From Companilactobacillus formosensis (lineage in GTDB: Bacteria; Bacillota; Bacilli; Lactobacillales; Lactobacillaceae): DNA of 60,695 nt. The stretch spans positions 1 to 60,695 of the forward strand of contig NZ_BJDU01000001.1 of assembly GCF_005405305.1 (NCBI RefSeq), read 5' to 3'. This document shows, piece after piece, positions 8,093 to 16,908 of the stretch. The first letter of the stretch is position 1. Each line of letters starts with the position of its first letter. The notes under the pieces were generated by a model, which saw only the letters and a list, made by a program, of their open reading frames with translations, was not told where the DNA came from and searched no databases. The translations under genes and the position numbers were made by a program.

Positions 8093-9242
8093 ATGCCAAC
8101 AATTTTTTGTTTGACCAATAAACTAAAATGATTAAAGGCAAAGTAATCATCATCATTGGGTAGAACCACGAAATTGGCAAGAAATCACTGATCAAACCAC
8201 CAGTAATTGGACCCAAGGACATTCCTAAGTCGACACCGATATAGAAGGTACTGTTCGCAATCCCATGTTCGTGAGGTGAAACTACCATTAAAGCTTTAGC
8301 CTGGCAAATTGAGAACATCAATCCATATCCAACCGCTAGACCTAAGGTACTAATAATGAGGAAGAACCAATTAGTTAAGTGAGTTAATCCTAATAATCCA
8401 ACTAAGTTTCCAATCAAGCTGATTTTAATAAAGGTTTTGAATGGAACTCTATCAAAAAGATCGCGCATTGACAATCGCAAAACTAGCAAGATAATTGCAT
8501 AAATTGGAAAGAATATCCCTGCTGAAACAGAGAAATGTCTTTGGGCAATGTAACTAACTAGGTAAGTTTGAGTGGCAAAATATGGTAATGAAAATAGCAA
8601 CAAGATTATTGAAATTGGTACTACTTTAGGTTGAACGATTTGTAAATGTTTTTTGGTTGTAGGTTTAGTAGATTTCGTTGGTAAACCATGGTTGCTGACA
8701 AATTGAATGATTATTATCAGCAGTAAACTGCAGAAAGCAGCTAACCAAAATGATGATTGGTGACTGACGTGTTTGTATAGGGAGATACTAATAGCAGGGC
8801 CACAGGCCATTCCTAAAGCGTTGGCTAAACCGTAAATTCCCATACCGGCACCGACACGGTTAGGTGGCAGTAAATCGGCAATCCAAGTCGACATACAAAC
8901 GGAACAAAGCGTGTAACCTAGACCGTTAATGATTCTTAAAGCAGTAATAATAACTAAATTAGTAGTTAAACCATAGCCAAGGTTAGCTAGTAGTAAAAAA
9001 GAAGCACCAATCATAGTTAATTTGTATTTGGAAATTCGATCGGTTAGATTACCGGCAATTGGTCGTAATAACAGTGAAGTGATGTTCATAATACCGGCGA
9101 TTAATCCTGCGATAGCACTAGTAGCACCAATATTCTGGGTGAATTCTGCAATAATTGGCGTAATCAGCATCGAGGACATCATATAGAAGAAACTAGCAAT
9201 TAAGACTAGAGTGACGTTCGGGGTGTATAGTTTAGTTTTCAT
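8091..9242 (-). CDS. MFS transporter (12-TM, drug/sugar efflux type)
   Basis: The 383-residue major facilitator has about 12 hydrophobic helices. The cytoplasmic A-motif-like loop reads PIAGNLTDRISKYKLTM after TM2, and GYGLMFSICQAKALMV suits the arabinose-efflux/YwoG-like DHA1 group. The N terminus MKTKLYTPNVTLVLIASFFYMMSS and the GAGMGIYGLANALGMACGP region are intact. Substrate unknown; export by proton antiport is family knowledge. It lies downstream of the 9351-9514 repeat and is not obviously in an operon. Confidence 0.85.
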   Translation of the reverse strand: MKTKLYTPNVTLVLIASFFYMMSSMLITPIIAEFTQNIGATSAIAGLIAGIMNITSLLLRPIAGNLTDRISKYKLTMIGASFLLLANLGYGLTTNLVIITALRIINGLGYTLCSVCMSTWIADLLPPNRVGAGMGIYGLANALGMACGPAISISLYKHVSHQSSFWLAAFCSLLLIIIIQFVSNHGLPTKSTKPTTKKHLQIVQPKVVPISIILLLFSLPYFATQTYLVSYIAQRHFSVSAGIFFPIYAIILLVLRLSMRDLFDRVPFKTFIKISLIGNLVGLLGLTHLTNWFFLIISTLGLAVGYGLMFSICQAKALMVVSPHEHGIANSTFYIGVDLGMSLGPITGGLISDFLPISWFYPMMMITLPLIILVYWSNKKLLA

Positions 9243-9350
9243 AAAAATCCATCGCTTTCAAGATATATATAACTCTATAAACTATACAACCATGAATCAC
9301 TTTTTGTAAAATTGGTTTTGATTTTCAGAAATTTGATTAGTAATAATATT

Positions 9351-9514
9351 CCGTCCTCCATAGCAAAGAAAATTTGGCTGGAACGATGTGGACACGACTT
9401 GAAGCCTTTGCTAAGCCCAAGTACGGGCAAAGTCTTCAAGCTCGGTCTTATTCTAAGCAATAAATTGCTAAGAATAATTTCACATCTGAGCCAATTTTCT
9501 TTGCTATTCCGGAC
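9351..9514 (+). repeat. 164-bp structured intergenic repeat, copy 1
   Basis: One of two copies (other at 50307-50470, same length). Ends are imperfect inverted repeats: CCGTCCTCCATAGCAAAG... (9351-9379) against ...CTTTGCTATTCCGGAC (9489-9514). Internally, CTTGAAG/CTTCAAG and an AT-rich hairpin at 9448-9477 add structure. Three base pairs of that hairpin differ from copy 2 by compensatory changes. Conserved short flanks (TAATATT before, TAGATAG after) extend to about 9344-9521. There is no convincing open frame. It fills most of the 9243-9544 gap. Confidence 0.8.
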
Positions 9515-9544
9515 TAGATAGAGCTTTTAGCGTTTTTTATGCGC

Positions 9545-10591
9545 TTAATAGGAATCTTCATTGTCAAAATATTGTTGATCATCATTTTCATTATTTGATG
9601 GATCTTGGTCTGGTGAATCTTGGTCTGAAAAATCATCATCTGAAGAATTATCAGTATCTGAAGAGTTTGAATTTTTAGAAAAATCGACTGGGTAGCCATG
9701 TTCATCATTTATTTGTTGGATTAATTGATCTTTAGTTCCATCAAAAAGATTGTAAGTTATATTAGTCTTATTATCTTTTAAACTATTTTGAGAAACTATT
9801 GTCAGATTTACTGTAGACCCATTTTCACCATAAAATGAGTGGTTTTCATCAGCTGGATTTCCAGAAATAGTGATTATATTATTATGGACTGAATAATTTG
9901 GATTCATAATGTCAGAAACATCATATTCAAATCCATTCATTCGTACGTTTAGTAAAGAAAATGAATTGTCAGAAATATAAATAAATTCTGTAGAGGTATT
10001 TGAGCTTCTATAAACTTTATTTTTGAAGTGTTCTATGGATTGTTGTGAAGTATTATTTTGTTCATCTTTAGATTCTTTTGTAGGGCTAGTTAATGTATCA
10101 AATTGTTTTTTACTATATGATTTGTACCATTTTAAATTACTTTTGTTGGCTTTGATTTGCTTATAACTTTGTAAATTATCCTTATTATCAGCATTGTAAA
10201 GGCTTAAATATTTTTGTCCATTTTTTGTTTTATATTTTAATTTTAAATACATTTTGCTGCCAAATTTTTCCGTTGCTTTAACCATAAAAGTATTTTTAGA
10301 AATTTCTTTAGAGGTGATGTCTCTTAGAATTGTTCCTTCACCTTGATTAATAGTTATTTTGTTTTTCTTTACTACAATAGTAAAGAAAGAGTTAGGGTCT
10401 CCATAAGCATTTACATATCGACCGTAATTACCGACTAATTCGGTTGGAACATCGGACTCAAATTTCTTTTTTGTTGTTTTAGTAATTCGAGTTTGTTTGG
10501 TTGTCGATGGAGCAGATTGATTGGAACAGCCAGATAGTATTAATAAGAATGACAAAATAACAAATAAAGGCAAATATAATTTTTGCTTCAT
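9545..10591 (-). CDS. Secreted lipoprotein of unknown function with acidic tail
   Basis: The 348-residue protein starts with a lipoprotein signal: MKQKLYLP, hydrophobic core and lipobox LSGC, with Cys about residue 22 lipidated. A polar, Lys/Thr-rich linker follows. The body is mostly beta-type (residues 50-150 and 195-300), with a short Ser/Gln-rich spacer near 170-185. The last ~45 residues are extremely rich in Asp, Ser and Asn (SSDTDNSSDDDFSDQD and onward). AGGGAG lies 9 bases before the start. I do not recognise the family; surface attachment is clear, function is not. Confidence 0.75.
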   Translation of the reverse strand: MKQKLYLPLFVILSFLLILSGCSNQSAPSTTKQTRITKTTKKKFESDVPTELVGNYGRYVNAYGDPNSFFTIVVKKNKITINQGEGTILRDITSKEISKNTFMVKATEKFGSKMYLKLKYKTKNGQKYLSLYNADNKDNLQSYKQIKANKSNLKWYKSYSKKQFDTLTSPTKESKDEQNNTSQQSIEHFKNKVYRSSNTSTEFIYISDNSFSLLNVRMNGFEYDVSDIMNPNYSVHNNIITISGNPADENHSFYGENGSTVNLTIVSQNSLKDNKTNITYNLFDGTKDQLIQQINDEHGYPVDFSKNSNSSDTDNSSDDDFSDQDSPDQDPSNNENDDQQYFDNEDSY

Positions 10592-10646
10592 GATAATACG
10601 CTCCCTATATATATTAAAATCCCTTTATTATTATAATCTGTTTCAT

Positions 10647-10681
10647 CAAAAAAACCTCACCAGAAATTATCTAGTGAGGTT
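10647..10681 (-). terminator. Terminator of the nucleoside hydrolase gene
   Basis: On the minus strand, AACCTCAC...GTGAGGTT is followed by seven T. Confidence 0.85.
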
Positions 10682-10692
10682 AATTTATCTAT

Positions 10693-11634
10693 TTATTTTT
10701 TGTCGTAACTAGCGATTGAATCGAAGATGAACTTAACGAAAGCTTCACGGTCAACATCTTCAAGAACTTTAATACTGTTCTTCTTTTCTGAGTCAACACG
10801 ACGATCTGGATAAGTCATACCACGATATTGGTCGTTAGTTAATGAAACATCCATTGAATAGTTAGTGCTCTTTGTAAATAGTTCTGGGGCAATCAAACTA
10901 ATAACAGCACAAGCATCGTGGATTGGAATTTTAGTCATACCGATTGAGCTTTCGTGACCGGCATAAATATCAAGAATTGAACTGGCCATAACGCCGACAT
11001 GTCCAAGGTCTTTGATCTTTGAAATTTCATCCATTGTCACATAAGCTTTGTTTTCAGTTAGGTTCAAGCCAGATAAAGTAATTGGTAAACCAGAATTGAA
11101 GACGATGTCCATAGCTTCAGGATCAACGTAAGCATTGAATTCAGCAGCTAAAGTGATGTTACCTTGAAGTGTTGAGCCACCCATGATGTAAATGTGTTCA
11201 ATGTTCTCTTTAACATCTGGGAAAGTCTTCAAAAGTAATGCTACGTTAGTCAATGGGGCTGTAGCGACAAGGTTTATTTTTTCATCACTGTTGATAATCT
11301 TGTCATACATGTATGTAACGGCGTTATGACTCTTGATAGGATAGTCAAGACTGTTTTCTGGGAAGTCATATCCATCCATACCAGTCTTACCGTGAACGTG
11401 GCTAGCTGTTTGAATTTCCTTAACTAGTGGAGTAGCTTGACCGGCTGCTAGTTCAGCGTGAGAACCTAAGAAGGTCAATAGTTTTTGAGCATTTTGAGTA
11501 ACGTAGTCTAGTTGAACGTTACCACCAACGGTAGTTACGCCAATCAAATCAGCTTTTTCGGGATGTGCAAGCAAAACTGTTAGAGCAATCGCATCATCAA
11601 TACCAGGATCACAATCCATAATTACTTTTGTCAT
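10693..11634 (-). CDS. Inosine/uridine-preferring nucleoside hydrolase
   Basis: Hydrolyses ribonucleosides to base and ribose (salvage, cytosolic). The 313-residue product starts with the calcium-binding DxDxxxDD motif (DCDPGIDDAIAL, residues 7-18) and has NVALLLKTFP, IYIMGGS and AEFNAYVDPEA, all typical of the IunH/RihA-C family, plus HDACAV near residue 240, the C-terminal Asp ligand region. Start and length are normal. It follows the MarR gene by 12 bases on the same strand, so the pair is probably one operon and the regulator may respond to nucleosides or purine status (inference). Confidence 0.92.
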   Translation of the reverse strand: MTKVIMDCDPGIDDAIALTVLLAHPEKADLIGVTTVGGNVQLDYVTQNAQKLLTFLGSHAELAAGQATPLVKEIQTASHVHGKTGMDGYDFPENSLDYPIKSHNAVTYMYDKIINSDEKINLVATAPLTNVALLLKTFPDVKENIEHIYIMGGSTLQGNITLAAEFNAYVDPEAMDIVFNSGLPITLSGLNLTENKAYVTMDEISKIKDLGHVGVMASSILDIYAGHESSIGMTKIPIHDACAVISLIAPELFTKSTNYSMDVSLTNDQYRGMTYPDRRVDSEKKNSIKVLEDVDREAFVKFIFDSIASYDKK

Positions 11635-11646
11635 TAAATCCTTACC

Positions 11647-12069
11647 TCACTTTTTTAATTTTTGGGGAATTTTTTTCAAGGCGTGTACGAAACTATGTCT
11701 TTCCAAAGTACCTAAGGTCGAAAGAATCATCTGATCATTTTGATCCATGAAATTTTCAATTGAATCTTGCATGGCTTTGGATTTGTCGGACAATACGATT
11801 CGTTTTAAGCGTGAATCATTTTGAACCGAGCGACGCAATATTAAGTCGTTTTTTTCCATAGTCTTCAAAATATTAGTCGCCGTGGAGCGTCGAATGTTAA
11901 ATTCTTGTTCGATATTCTTTTGATAAATATGTTCTTGATGGTTGTTAGACAAATAGTGAATTATTTGTACTTGAGTTCCAGTCAGACCATATTTGTGAGC
12001 AAAAGTATTGATCTCTCGAGAAATTTCATTCGATGCAACCTTAAGTAAATGAGCCACATCACCCGTCAT
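11647..12069 (-). CDS. MarR family transcriptional regulator
   Basis: The 140-residue winged-helix protein has the TGTQVQIIHYLSNN helix start, recognition helix IRRSTATNILKTMEKNDLI and the wing RRSVQNDSRLKRIVLSDK (D-x-R), all diagnostic of MarR. It is first in a likely two-gene operon with the nucleoside hydrolase and divergent from the oxidoreductase at 12285. AGGAGGG precedes the start. A TGTTA-N11-TAACA inverted repeat lies 24-44 bases upstream. Confidence 0.9.
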   Translation of the reverse strand: MTGDVAHLLKVASNEISREINTFAHKYGLTGTQVQIIHYLSNNHQEHIYQKNIEQEFNIRRSTATNILKTMEKNDLILRRSVQNDSRLKRIVLSDKSKAMQDSIENFMDQNDQMILSTLGTLERHSFVHALKKIPQKLKK

Positions 12070-12092
12070 AAAACACCCTCCTTAGAGCATTG

Positions 12093-12113
12093 TGTTACGG
12101 AATAATTATAACA
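12093..12113. promoter_or_regulatory. Candidate MarR operator
   Basis: TGTTA-N11-TAACA inverted repeat overlaps a minus-strand TATAAT-like -10 (12104-12109), just upstream of the MarR gene. The dyad is short, so this is tentative. Confidence 0.35.
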
Positions 12114-12284
12114 TCATGTAATAGTTTCTGAGACCTAGCTTGTAGATTAATTCACAAAAATTTACTTATTGTCATTTTATTTTAAATTTTATAAAAATTG
12201 CTTGGATTACGAGAAACATTCTTTGTATTAATTGAAAAACTCTCTTATATTGGATTATAGAAACTAACACAGGGGGAAAAATTA

Positions 12285-12929
12285 ATGGCTAAAGTTTTAA
12301 TTTTAGGTGCTAACGGAAAGATTGCCCGCTTAGCAGAACATATTTTTGTTGATACAACAGATACAGACTTAAAGTTGTATCTCAGACACGCTGAACGTTT
12401 GAGAGATTTCGCGGATTCTCATACTTTAGCTGAAGCTGTCGAAGGCGATGCTACTGATGCAAATAACCTAGCCGATGCTATGAAAGATGTTGACATGGTA
12501 TATGCTAATTTAGCTGGCGATAATATCGAAACACAAGCACGTGCTGTTGTTGAAGCCATGCATGCGGAAAAGAAGACTCGTTTAGTTTGGATTTCAACAT
12601 TAGGTATTTATGATGAAGTACCCGGAAAATTTGGTGAATGGAATAAGAAAGTCTTAGGCGATTACATCACTAACTATGCTGCAGCTGCCAAAGTTATCGA
12701 AAATTCAGATTTGGATTACACGATTATTCGTCCAGCTTGGTTAACTGACAAACCCGAAGTTGATTACGAAGTTACTCAAAAGGGTGATTCATTTAAGGGT
12801 ACTGAAGTTTCAAGGAGATCAATTGCTCAAATCGTAGTTGATATTGCTCAAGATCCTGATAAATATAGCCGTGAATCAATTGGTGTTAATAAACCTAATA
12901 CTGATGGAGACAAACCAGCTTGGTATTAA
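12285..12929 (+). CDS. NAD(P)H-binding SDR-type oxidoreductase (NmrA-like)
   Basis: The 214-residue atypical short-chain reductase has glycine-rich LGANGKIAR at residues 7-15, an LRHAERL region in the NADP(H)-discriminating position, and YANLAGDN then WISTLGIYDEVPGKFGEWN in place of the classic YxxxK. The TIIRPAWLTD motif is characteristic of NAD(P)-binding NmrA-like proteins. AGGGGGAA precedes the start. Divergent from the MarR gene, so possible shared control. Substrate unknown. Confidence 0.85.
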   Translation: MAKVLILGANGKIARLAEHIFVDTTDTDLKLYLRHAERLRDFADSHTLAEAVEGDATDANNLADAMKDVDMVYANLAGDNIETQARAVVEAMHAEKKTRLVWISTLGIYDEVPGKFGEWNKKVLGDYITNYAAAAKVIENSDLDYTIIRPAWLTDKPEVDYEVTQKGDSFKGTEVSRRSIAQIVVDIAQDPDKYSRESIGVNKPNTDGDKPAWY

Positions 12930-12936
12930 TTAATTT

Positions 12937-12970
12937 AGAAGCGTCGTTATAAAGCGAAGCTTCTTTTTTT
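12937..12970 (+). terminator. Terminator after the oxidoreductase gene
   Basis: AGAAGC...GCTTCT hairpin followed by seven T. Confidence 0.75.
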
Positions 12971-13015
12971 ATGCTAAAGTTTAAATTGAAACCGATTGCA
13001 AGAAGGAGAAAATAA

Positions 13016-13945
13016 ATGGTTAAAAGATTAATTAGTGCTAATTCTAGTGAAATGTTGAAGATGAATGGAAAAGAATTGAAACAAAGCATCAAAGCCAGCG
13101 AAGGGCGGGTTGTTTTGAGTGAAAATGTTGTTGTTCATGAGCCTTTGGATGGCATCACAACTTCAGAAATGGCGGCGGCTTTTGGAGCAGATATGATTTT
13201 GTTGAATGTTTTTGATGTCTTTAATCCTTTGATTTTGGGACTTTATGAAGGGGAAGGAACACTTGCCACAGCAAAAGTTCATAACGATGGCGAAACGATT
13301 AAAAAATTGCAAAAATTAGTTGGTCGACCAATTGGCGTAAACCTTGAACCAGTTGACCCTAATGCCGATATGTTGGAGGATCGTTTAGAAATTCCAGAAG
13401 GACGAATGGCTAGTGAAAGAACACTGCAAGAAGCTGAAAAATTAGGCTTTAATTTCGTTGTTTTGACAGGAAATCCTGGTACTGGTGTTACGAATGAGCA
13501 AATTGCTAAGAACATCGTTACCGCCAAAAAGGTCTTCTCAGGTTTAGTAATTGCTGGGAAGATGCATGGTGCTGGTGTTGATGAAGCTGTAGTTAGTGAA
13601 GAAGCTGTTGAACAATTTCTCGAAGCAGGAGCGGATGTAATCTTAGTTCCAGCAGTGGGGACTGTTCCAGGTTTTGATGAAACTGAATTGAAAAAAATTG
13701 TCAAATTAGTTCATCAATCAGGAGCTTTAGTAATGAGTACAATCGGTACAAGTCAAGAAGGTTCAGGTAGTAGCTTTATTCAAAATATTGCTATTAGAAA
13801 CAAAGTTTGTGGTGTAGATATTCAGCATATAGGTGATGCAGCTTGGGGAATTCAGTCACCAATTGAAAACATCTATGCTCTAAGTAAGGCAATTCGTGGT
13901 GAACGTCATGCAATTGTGAGAATGTCACGTTCAATTAATCGATAA
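13016..13945 (+). CDS. Conserved TIM-barrel-like protein of unknown role (DUF7916-like)
   Basis: The 309-residue cytosolic protein opens KRLISANSSEMLKMNGKELKQSI and continues EGRVVLSENVV, AFGADMILLNVFDVF and IGVNLEPVD, then VVLTGNPGTGVT, VIAGKMHGAGV and DVILVPAVGTVPG. The alternating strand-helix pattern and glycine-rich loops fit a (beta/alpha)8 barrel. Similar proteins are often labelled haloacid dehalogenase-like hydrolase or PEP-phosphonomutase-like, but I see no HAD DxDx(T/V) motif, so I do not adopt that function. Own RBS (AAGGAG) and own terminator. Confidence 0.6.
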   Translation: MVKRLISANSSEMLKMNGKELKQSIKASEGRVVLSENVVVHEPLDGITTSEMAAAFGADMILLNVFDVFNPLILGLYEGEGTLATAKVHNDGETIKKLQKLVGRPIGVNLEPVDPNADMLEDRLEIPEGRMASERTLQEAEKLGFNFVVLTGNPGTGVTNEQIAKNIVTAKKVFSGLVIAGKMHGAGVDEAVVSEEAVEQFLEAGADVILVPAVGTVPGFDETELKKIVKLVHQSGALVMSTIGTSQEGSGSSFIQNIAIRNKVCGVDIQHIGDAAWGIQSPIENIYALSKAIRGERHAIVRMSRSINR

Positions 13946-13949
13946 GTAA

Positions 13950-13985
13950 AAGGCATCTGTTTTTCTGAAAACAGATGCCTTATTT
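13950..13985 (+). terminator. Terminator after the 13016 gene
   Basis: AAGGCATCTGTTTT-TCTG-AAAACAGATGCCTT, a perfect 14-bp stem. Confidence 0.85.
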
Positions 13986-14206
13986 ATTTTGTTTTAAAAA
14001 TAAATAAATATCATTTATTTATATATTTTCTTTTTGGACAAAGAAAGGAATAGATTATGTGAAGAATTAGTCATATTTTTGAAAAAAGCTCATATAAAAA
14101 TAATAATATACATGATAAATTCATAATATCAAAATAAAACGGACTAAGAATTGTATACAAAAAATACATAACCCTCTGCTAAATTTTTTGTCACGGAGGA
14201 ATGATG

Positions 14207-15283
14207 ATGAAAAAGAAGATTATTTTATCAAGTTTGGTTTTACTTTTTATTACTGCTTTGGTGGGGTGCTCAAATACTAAACAGGCTAATATCTCAAATG
14301 ATTGGGGAACTATTGAAAAACAAGCCAAAAAAGAAGGCAAGTTAGCTTCAGTTGGTATGCCAGATACTTGGGCTAACTGGATCGGTACATGGAAAGATCT
14401 TAAGAGTAAATACGGGATCAAGCAATCGGATACTGACATGAATAGTGCTGAAGAAATTCAAAAATTCAAAACTGAAGGCACAAAGGGAACAGCTGATATT
14501 GGTGATGTGGGAATGAATGTTGCACCAACAGCCAAATCAAAAGGCGTTCTAGCCAAGTATAAAGGTCAATATTGGAAGGATATCCCTAACTGGGCCAAGG
14601 ATAAAGAAGGTTATTGGTCAACTGGTTATACAGGAACAATTGTTTTTATCACAGATAAGAAGAATGTCAAAGCTAGCGATGCTCCTAAATCATGGGCTGA
14701 TTTAAAGAAGGGGAATTACAAAGTTTCTATCGGTGACCCAACTGGTGGTGCTCAAAGTCAGTATGCAATTTTAGCTGCTGCAACTACTATGGGTGGTGAT
14801 GAATCAAACATTAAACCAGGTTTGAAATATTTTGCTGATTTGAACAAGAAGCATCGCCTATCAACTGTTGAAGCTAACGTTCAAAACTTGAAAAAGGGTG
14901 AAGTTGACGTTGCTGTTATGTGGGACTTCAATGCCTTAAATTACCGTCATTTGATTGATGAAAATCGTTATGAAGTAACTATTCCATCTGAAGGTAGTGT
15001 TATGAGTGGTTACTCACAAATTATCAATAAGAATGCACCACATCCATATTCAGCTCGATTAGCACGTGACTACATTCTTTCTGATGAAGGACAAATCAAC
15101 TTGGCGAAAGGATACGCTCGTCCTATCCGTGAAAATGTTAAATTGCCAGATGATGTTAAATCAAAATTATTGCCAGACAGTGCTTACAAGAATATTTATC
15201 ATGTTAAAGATAATGAAGTTTGGAATAAAACAACTTTGAAGATTGGTCAATTGTGGCAATCAGAAGTTCAAAGTAAGGGGTAA
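14207..15283 (+). CDS. ABC transporter substrate-binding lipoprotein (Fe3+/phosphonate/sugar-phosphate group)
   Basis: The 358-residue extracytoplasmic receptor starts with a lipoprotein signal ending LVGC. The mature fold is of the type-2 periplasmic-binding class related to AfuA/FbpA and PhnS: EGKLASVGMPDTWANW, TADIGDVG, GYTGTIVFITDKKNV, PKSWADLKKGNYKVSIGDPTGGAQSQY, GEVDVAVMWDFN and SGYSQIINKNAPHPYSARLARDYILS. Three tandem ATGs occur (14201, 14204, 14207); 14207 is best spaced from GGAGG at 14195-14199. First gene of a six-gene operon with two permeases, an ATPase and two phosphoesterases, so an organophosphate ligand is inferred. Confidence 0.87.
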   Translation: MKKKIILSSLVLLFITALVGCSNTKQANISNDWGTIEKQAKKEGKLASVGMPDTWANWIGTWKDLKSKYGIKQSDTDMNSAEEIQKFKTEGTKGTADIGDVGMNVAPTAKSKGVLAKYKGQYWKDIPNWAKDKEGYWSTGYTGTIVFITDKKNVKASDAPKSWADLKKGNYKVSIGDPTGGAQSQYAILAAATTMGGDESNIKPGLKYFADLNKKHRLSTVEANVQNLKKGEVDVAVMWDFNALNYRHLIDENRYEVTIPSEGSVMSGYSQIINKNAPHPYSARLARDYILSDEGQINLAKGYARPIRENVKLPDDVKSKLLPDSAYKNIYHVKDNEVWNKTTLKIGQLWQSEVQSKG

Positions 15284-15289
15284 TTACTA

Positions 15290-16126
15290 ATGAAGTTTAG
15301 TCTCAAAAATAGATTCTTATTATTGTTTGTATTACTGATTTGTTTAGTACTGATTTTTCCAATTATGGTTATGATCTATTCAAGTTTTACGACGGAAAAT
15401 GGAGCTTTTGGAATGATGAATTACAAGGAACTTTTTTCCAATGTATACTATCGTAAAGCTATTACCAACAGTTTGATACTTTCAATGACAGCAGCTTTAG
15501 TTAGTGAATTGATTGCTGTGGTCGGTGCTTGGGCTTTAACGAAAATTTCAAGATCAGCTAAGGAATCACTCGTGACGGTACTGAATTTGGCATCTAGTTT
15601 TGCCGGAGTTCCGTTGGCATTTTCACTCATTATTTTATTGGGTAATTCTGGAGTAGTTCATGCCATTTCTAAAGCTATCAATTTTAATCTGACAGGTTCA
15701 TTTAACTTGTATTCTTGGGCCGGATTGATTGTCGCTTATTCCTTTTTTGAAATTCCTTTGGGGATGTTGTTCTTATACCCAACGTTTGAAGAAATTGATA
15801 AAAGCTGGAAAGAGGCTTCCGATACTTTAGGTGCGAATAATTGGTTTTTCACTAAGAAAGTTATTTATCCAATTTTAGTGCCAGGTTTGATTGAAACTTT
15901 GATTATTTTATTTGCTAATGCAATGGGTACTTACGAGACGGCTTTTGCATTAACAGGAAATAAGATTACTTTGATTTCAACAATTATCGGTTCATTGATT
16001 GGTGGAGAATTAGAATCAAATATCCCACTAGCTTGTGCTTTATCAGTTGTTTTCGGTTTAGCAATGGTCGCTTTAGTGATTTTCGGTAATTTCATAGTTA
16101 AGAAAAAGACATCTGTGGAGGGATAA
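15290..16126 (+). CDS. ABC transporter permease 1
   Basis: The 278-residue inner-membrane permease has about six helices and a BPD_transp_1 EAA loop (EIDKSWKEASDTLGANNWFFTKKVIYPILVPG, residues 165-197). It begins six bases after the substrate-binding gene and ends one base before the second permease, so translation is coupled. It forms a heterodimeric channel with the 16128 product. Confidence 0.9.
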   Translation: MKFSLKNRFLLLFVLLICLVLIFPIMVMIYSSFTTENGAFGMMNYKELFSNVYYRKAITNSLILSMTAALVSELIAVVGAWALTKISRSAKESLVTVLNLASSFAGVPLAFSLIILLGNSGVVHAISKAINFNLTGSFNLYSWAGLIVAYSFFEIPLGMLFLYPTFEEIDKSWKEASDTLGANNWFFTKKVIYPILVPGLIETLIILFANAMGTYETAFALTGNKITLISTIIGSLIGGELESNIPLACALSVVFGLAMVALVIFGNFIVKKKTSVEG

Positions 16127-16127
16127 A

Positions 16128-16904
16128 ATGCTCAGTAAAAGATTACCAAAAGCTATTTTGATAGTTATTTTCATTTATTTACTACTACCGATTTTGGCAA
16201 CTTTGTTATACTCACTATCTTCTTCATGGGTCGATACATTGTTGCCAGAAGGTTGGACCTTCAAGTGGTACGTACAGTTGATTGGCAATATGGATTTCTT
16301 AATGGTTATCTTACGTTCATTGTTCTTATCAATAGTCACGACCATTATAGGATTATCGATTTTTGTTCCAATTACTTTTTATTTAAGTGTTTATAACAAA
16401 AAATTAAAATCAAAGATGCGTTTTGTGACAATGTTGCCATTTATCATTCCGGGAATCATCTTAGTAACGGGGTTGATCAAACTATATGGTGAATTGCCAA
16501 TTCCTAAAATCGTTATTTTATTCTTAGTTTTGTCAGTGATGAGTCTGCCACTGGTTTATCAAAGTTTATCTAATGTTTTCATCTCTAAAGATTTCAGGTC
16601 AATGTTTGAACAATCACAGTTATTAGGATATGGTCCAGTAAAGTCGTTTTTAAAAGTTGTTTTACCTAATATTAAAACTGGTTTAACGATCGCCACTTTG
16701 CTGTTGTTTGCAACTGGTTTTGGAGACTTCGTTTTGACTAATCTTTTCTTAGGTGGCAACTACGTTACTTTGAAAATCCACATGTATCGTTTAATGCAAG
16801 TCAACGGTAATGCGGGTAGCGTATTGACGATCATCTACTTTATTATGTTGAGTATTTTGTCATTGATTTTGATTAGAACAACTCGTAAGGCAAGGAAAGG
16901 TTAA
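16128..16904 (+). CDS. ABC transporter permease 2
   Basis: The 258-residue permease has six predicted helices and an EAA-type loop (FEQSQLLGYGPVKSFLKVVLPNIKTGL, about residues 163-188). Short loops such as LPEGWTFKWYVQLIG after TM1 are typical of the PotC/PhnV/AfuB class. Partner of the 15290 permease; the ATPase gene follows after four bases. Confidence 0.9.
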   Translation: MLSKRLPKAILIVIFIYLLLPILATLLYSLSSSWVDTLLPEGWTFKWYVQLIGNMDFLMVILRSLFLSIVTTIIGLSIFVPITFYLSVYNKKLKSKMRFVTMLPFIIPGIILVTGLIKLYGELPIPKIVILFLVLSVMSLPLVYQSLSNVFISKDFRSMFEQSQLLGYGPVKSFLKVVLPNIKTGLTIATLLLFATGFGDFVLTNLFLGGNYVTLKIHMYRLMQVNGNAGSVLTIIYFIMLSILSLILIRTTRKARKG

Positions 16905-16908
16905 TTTC

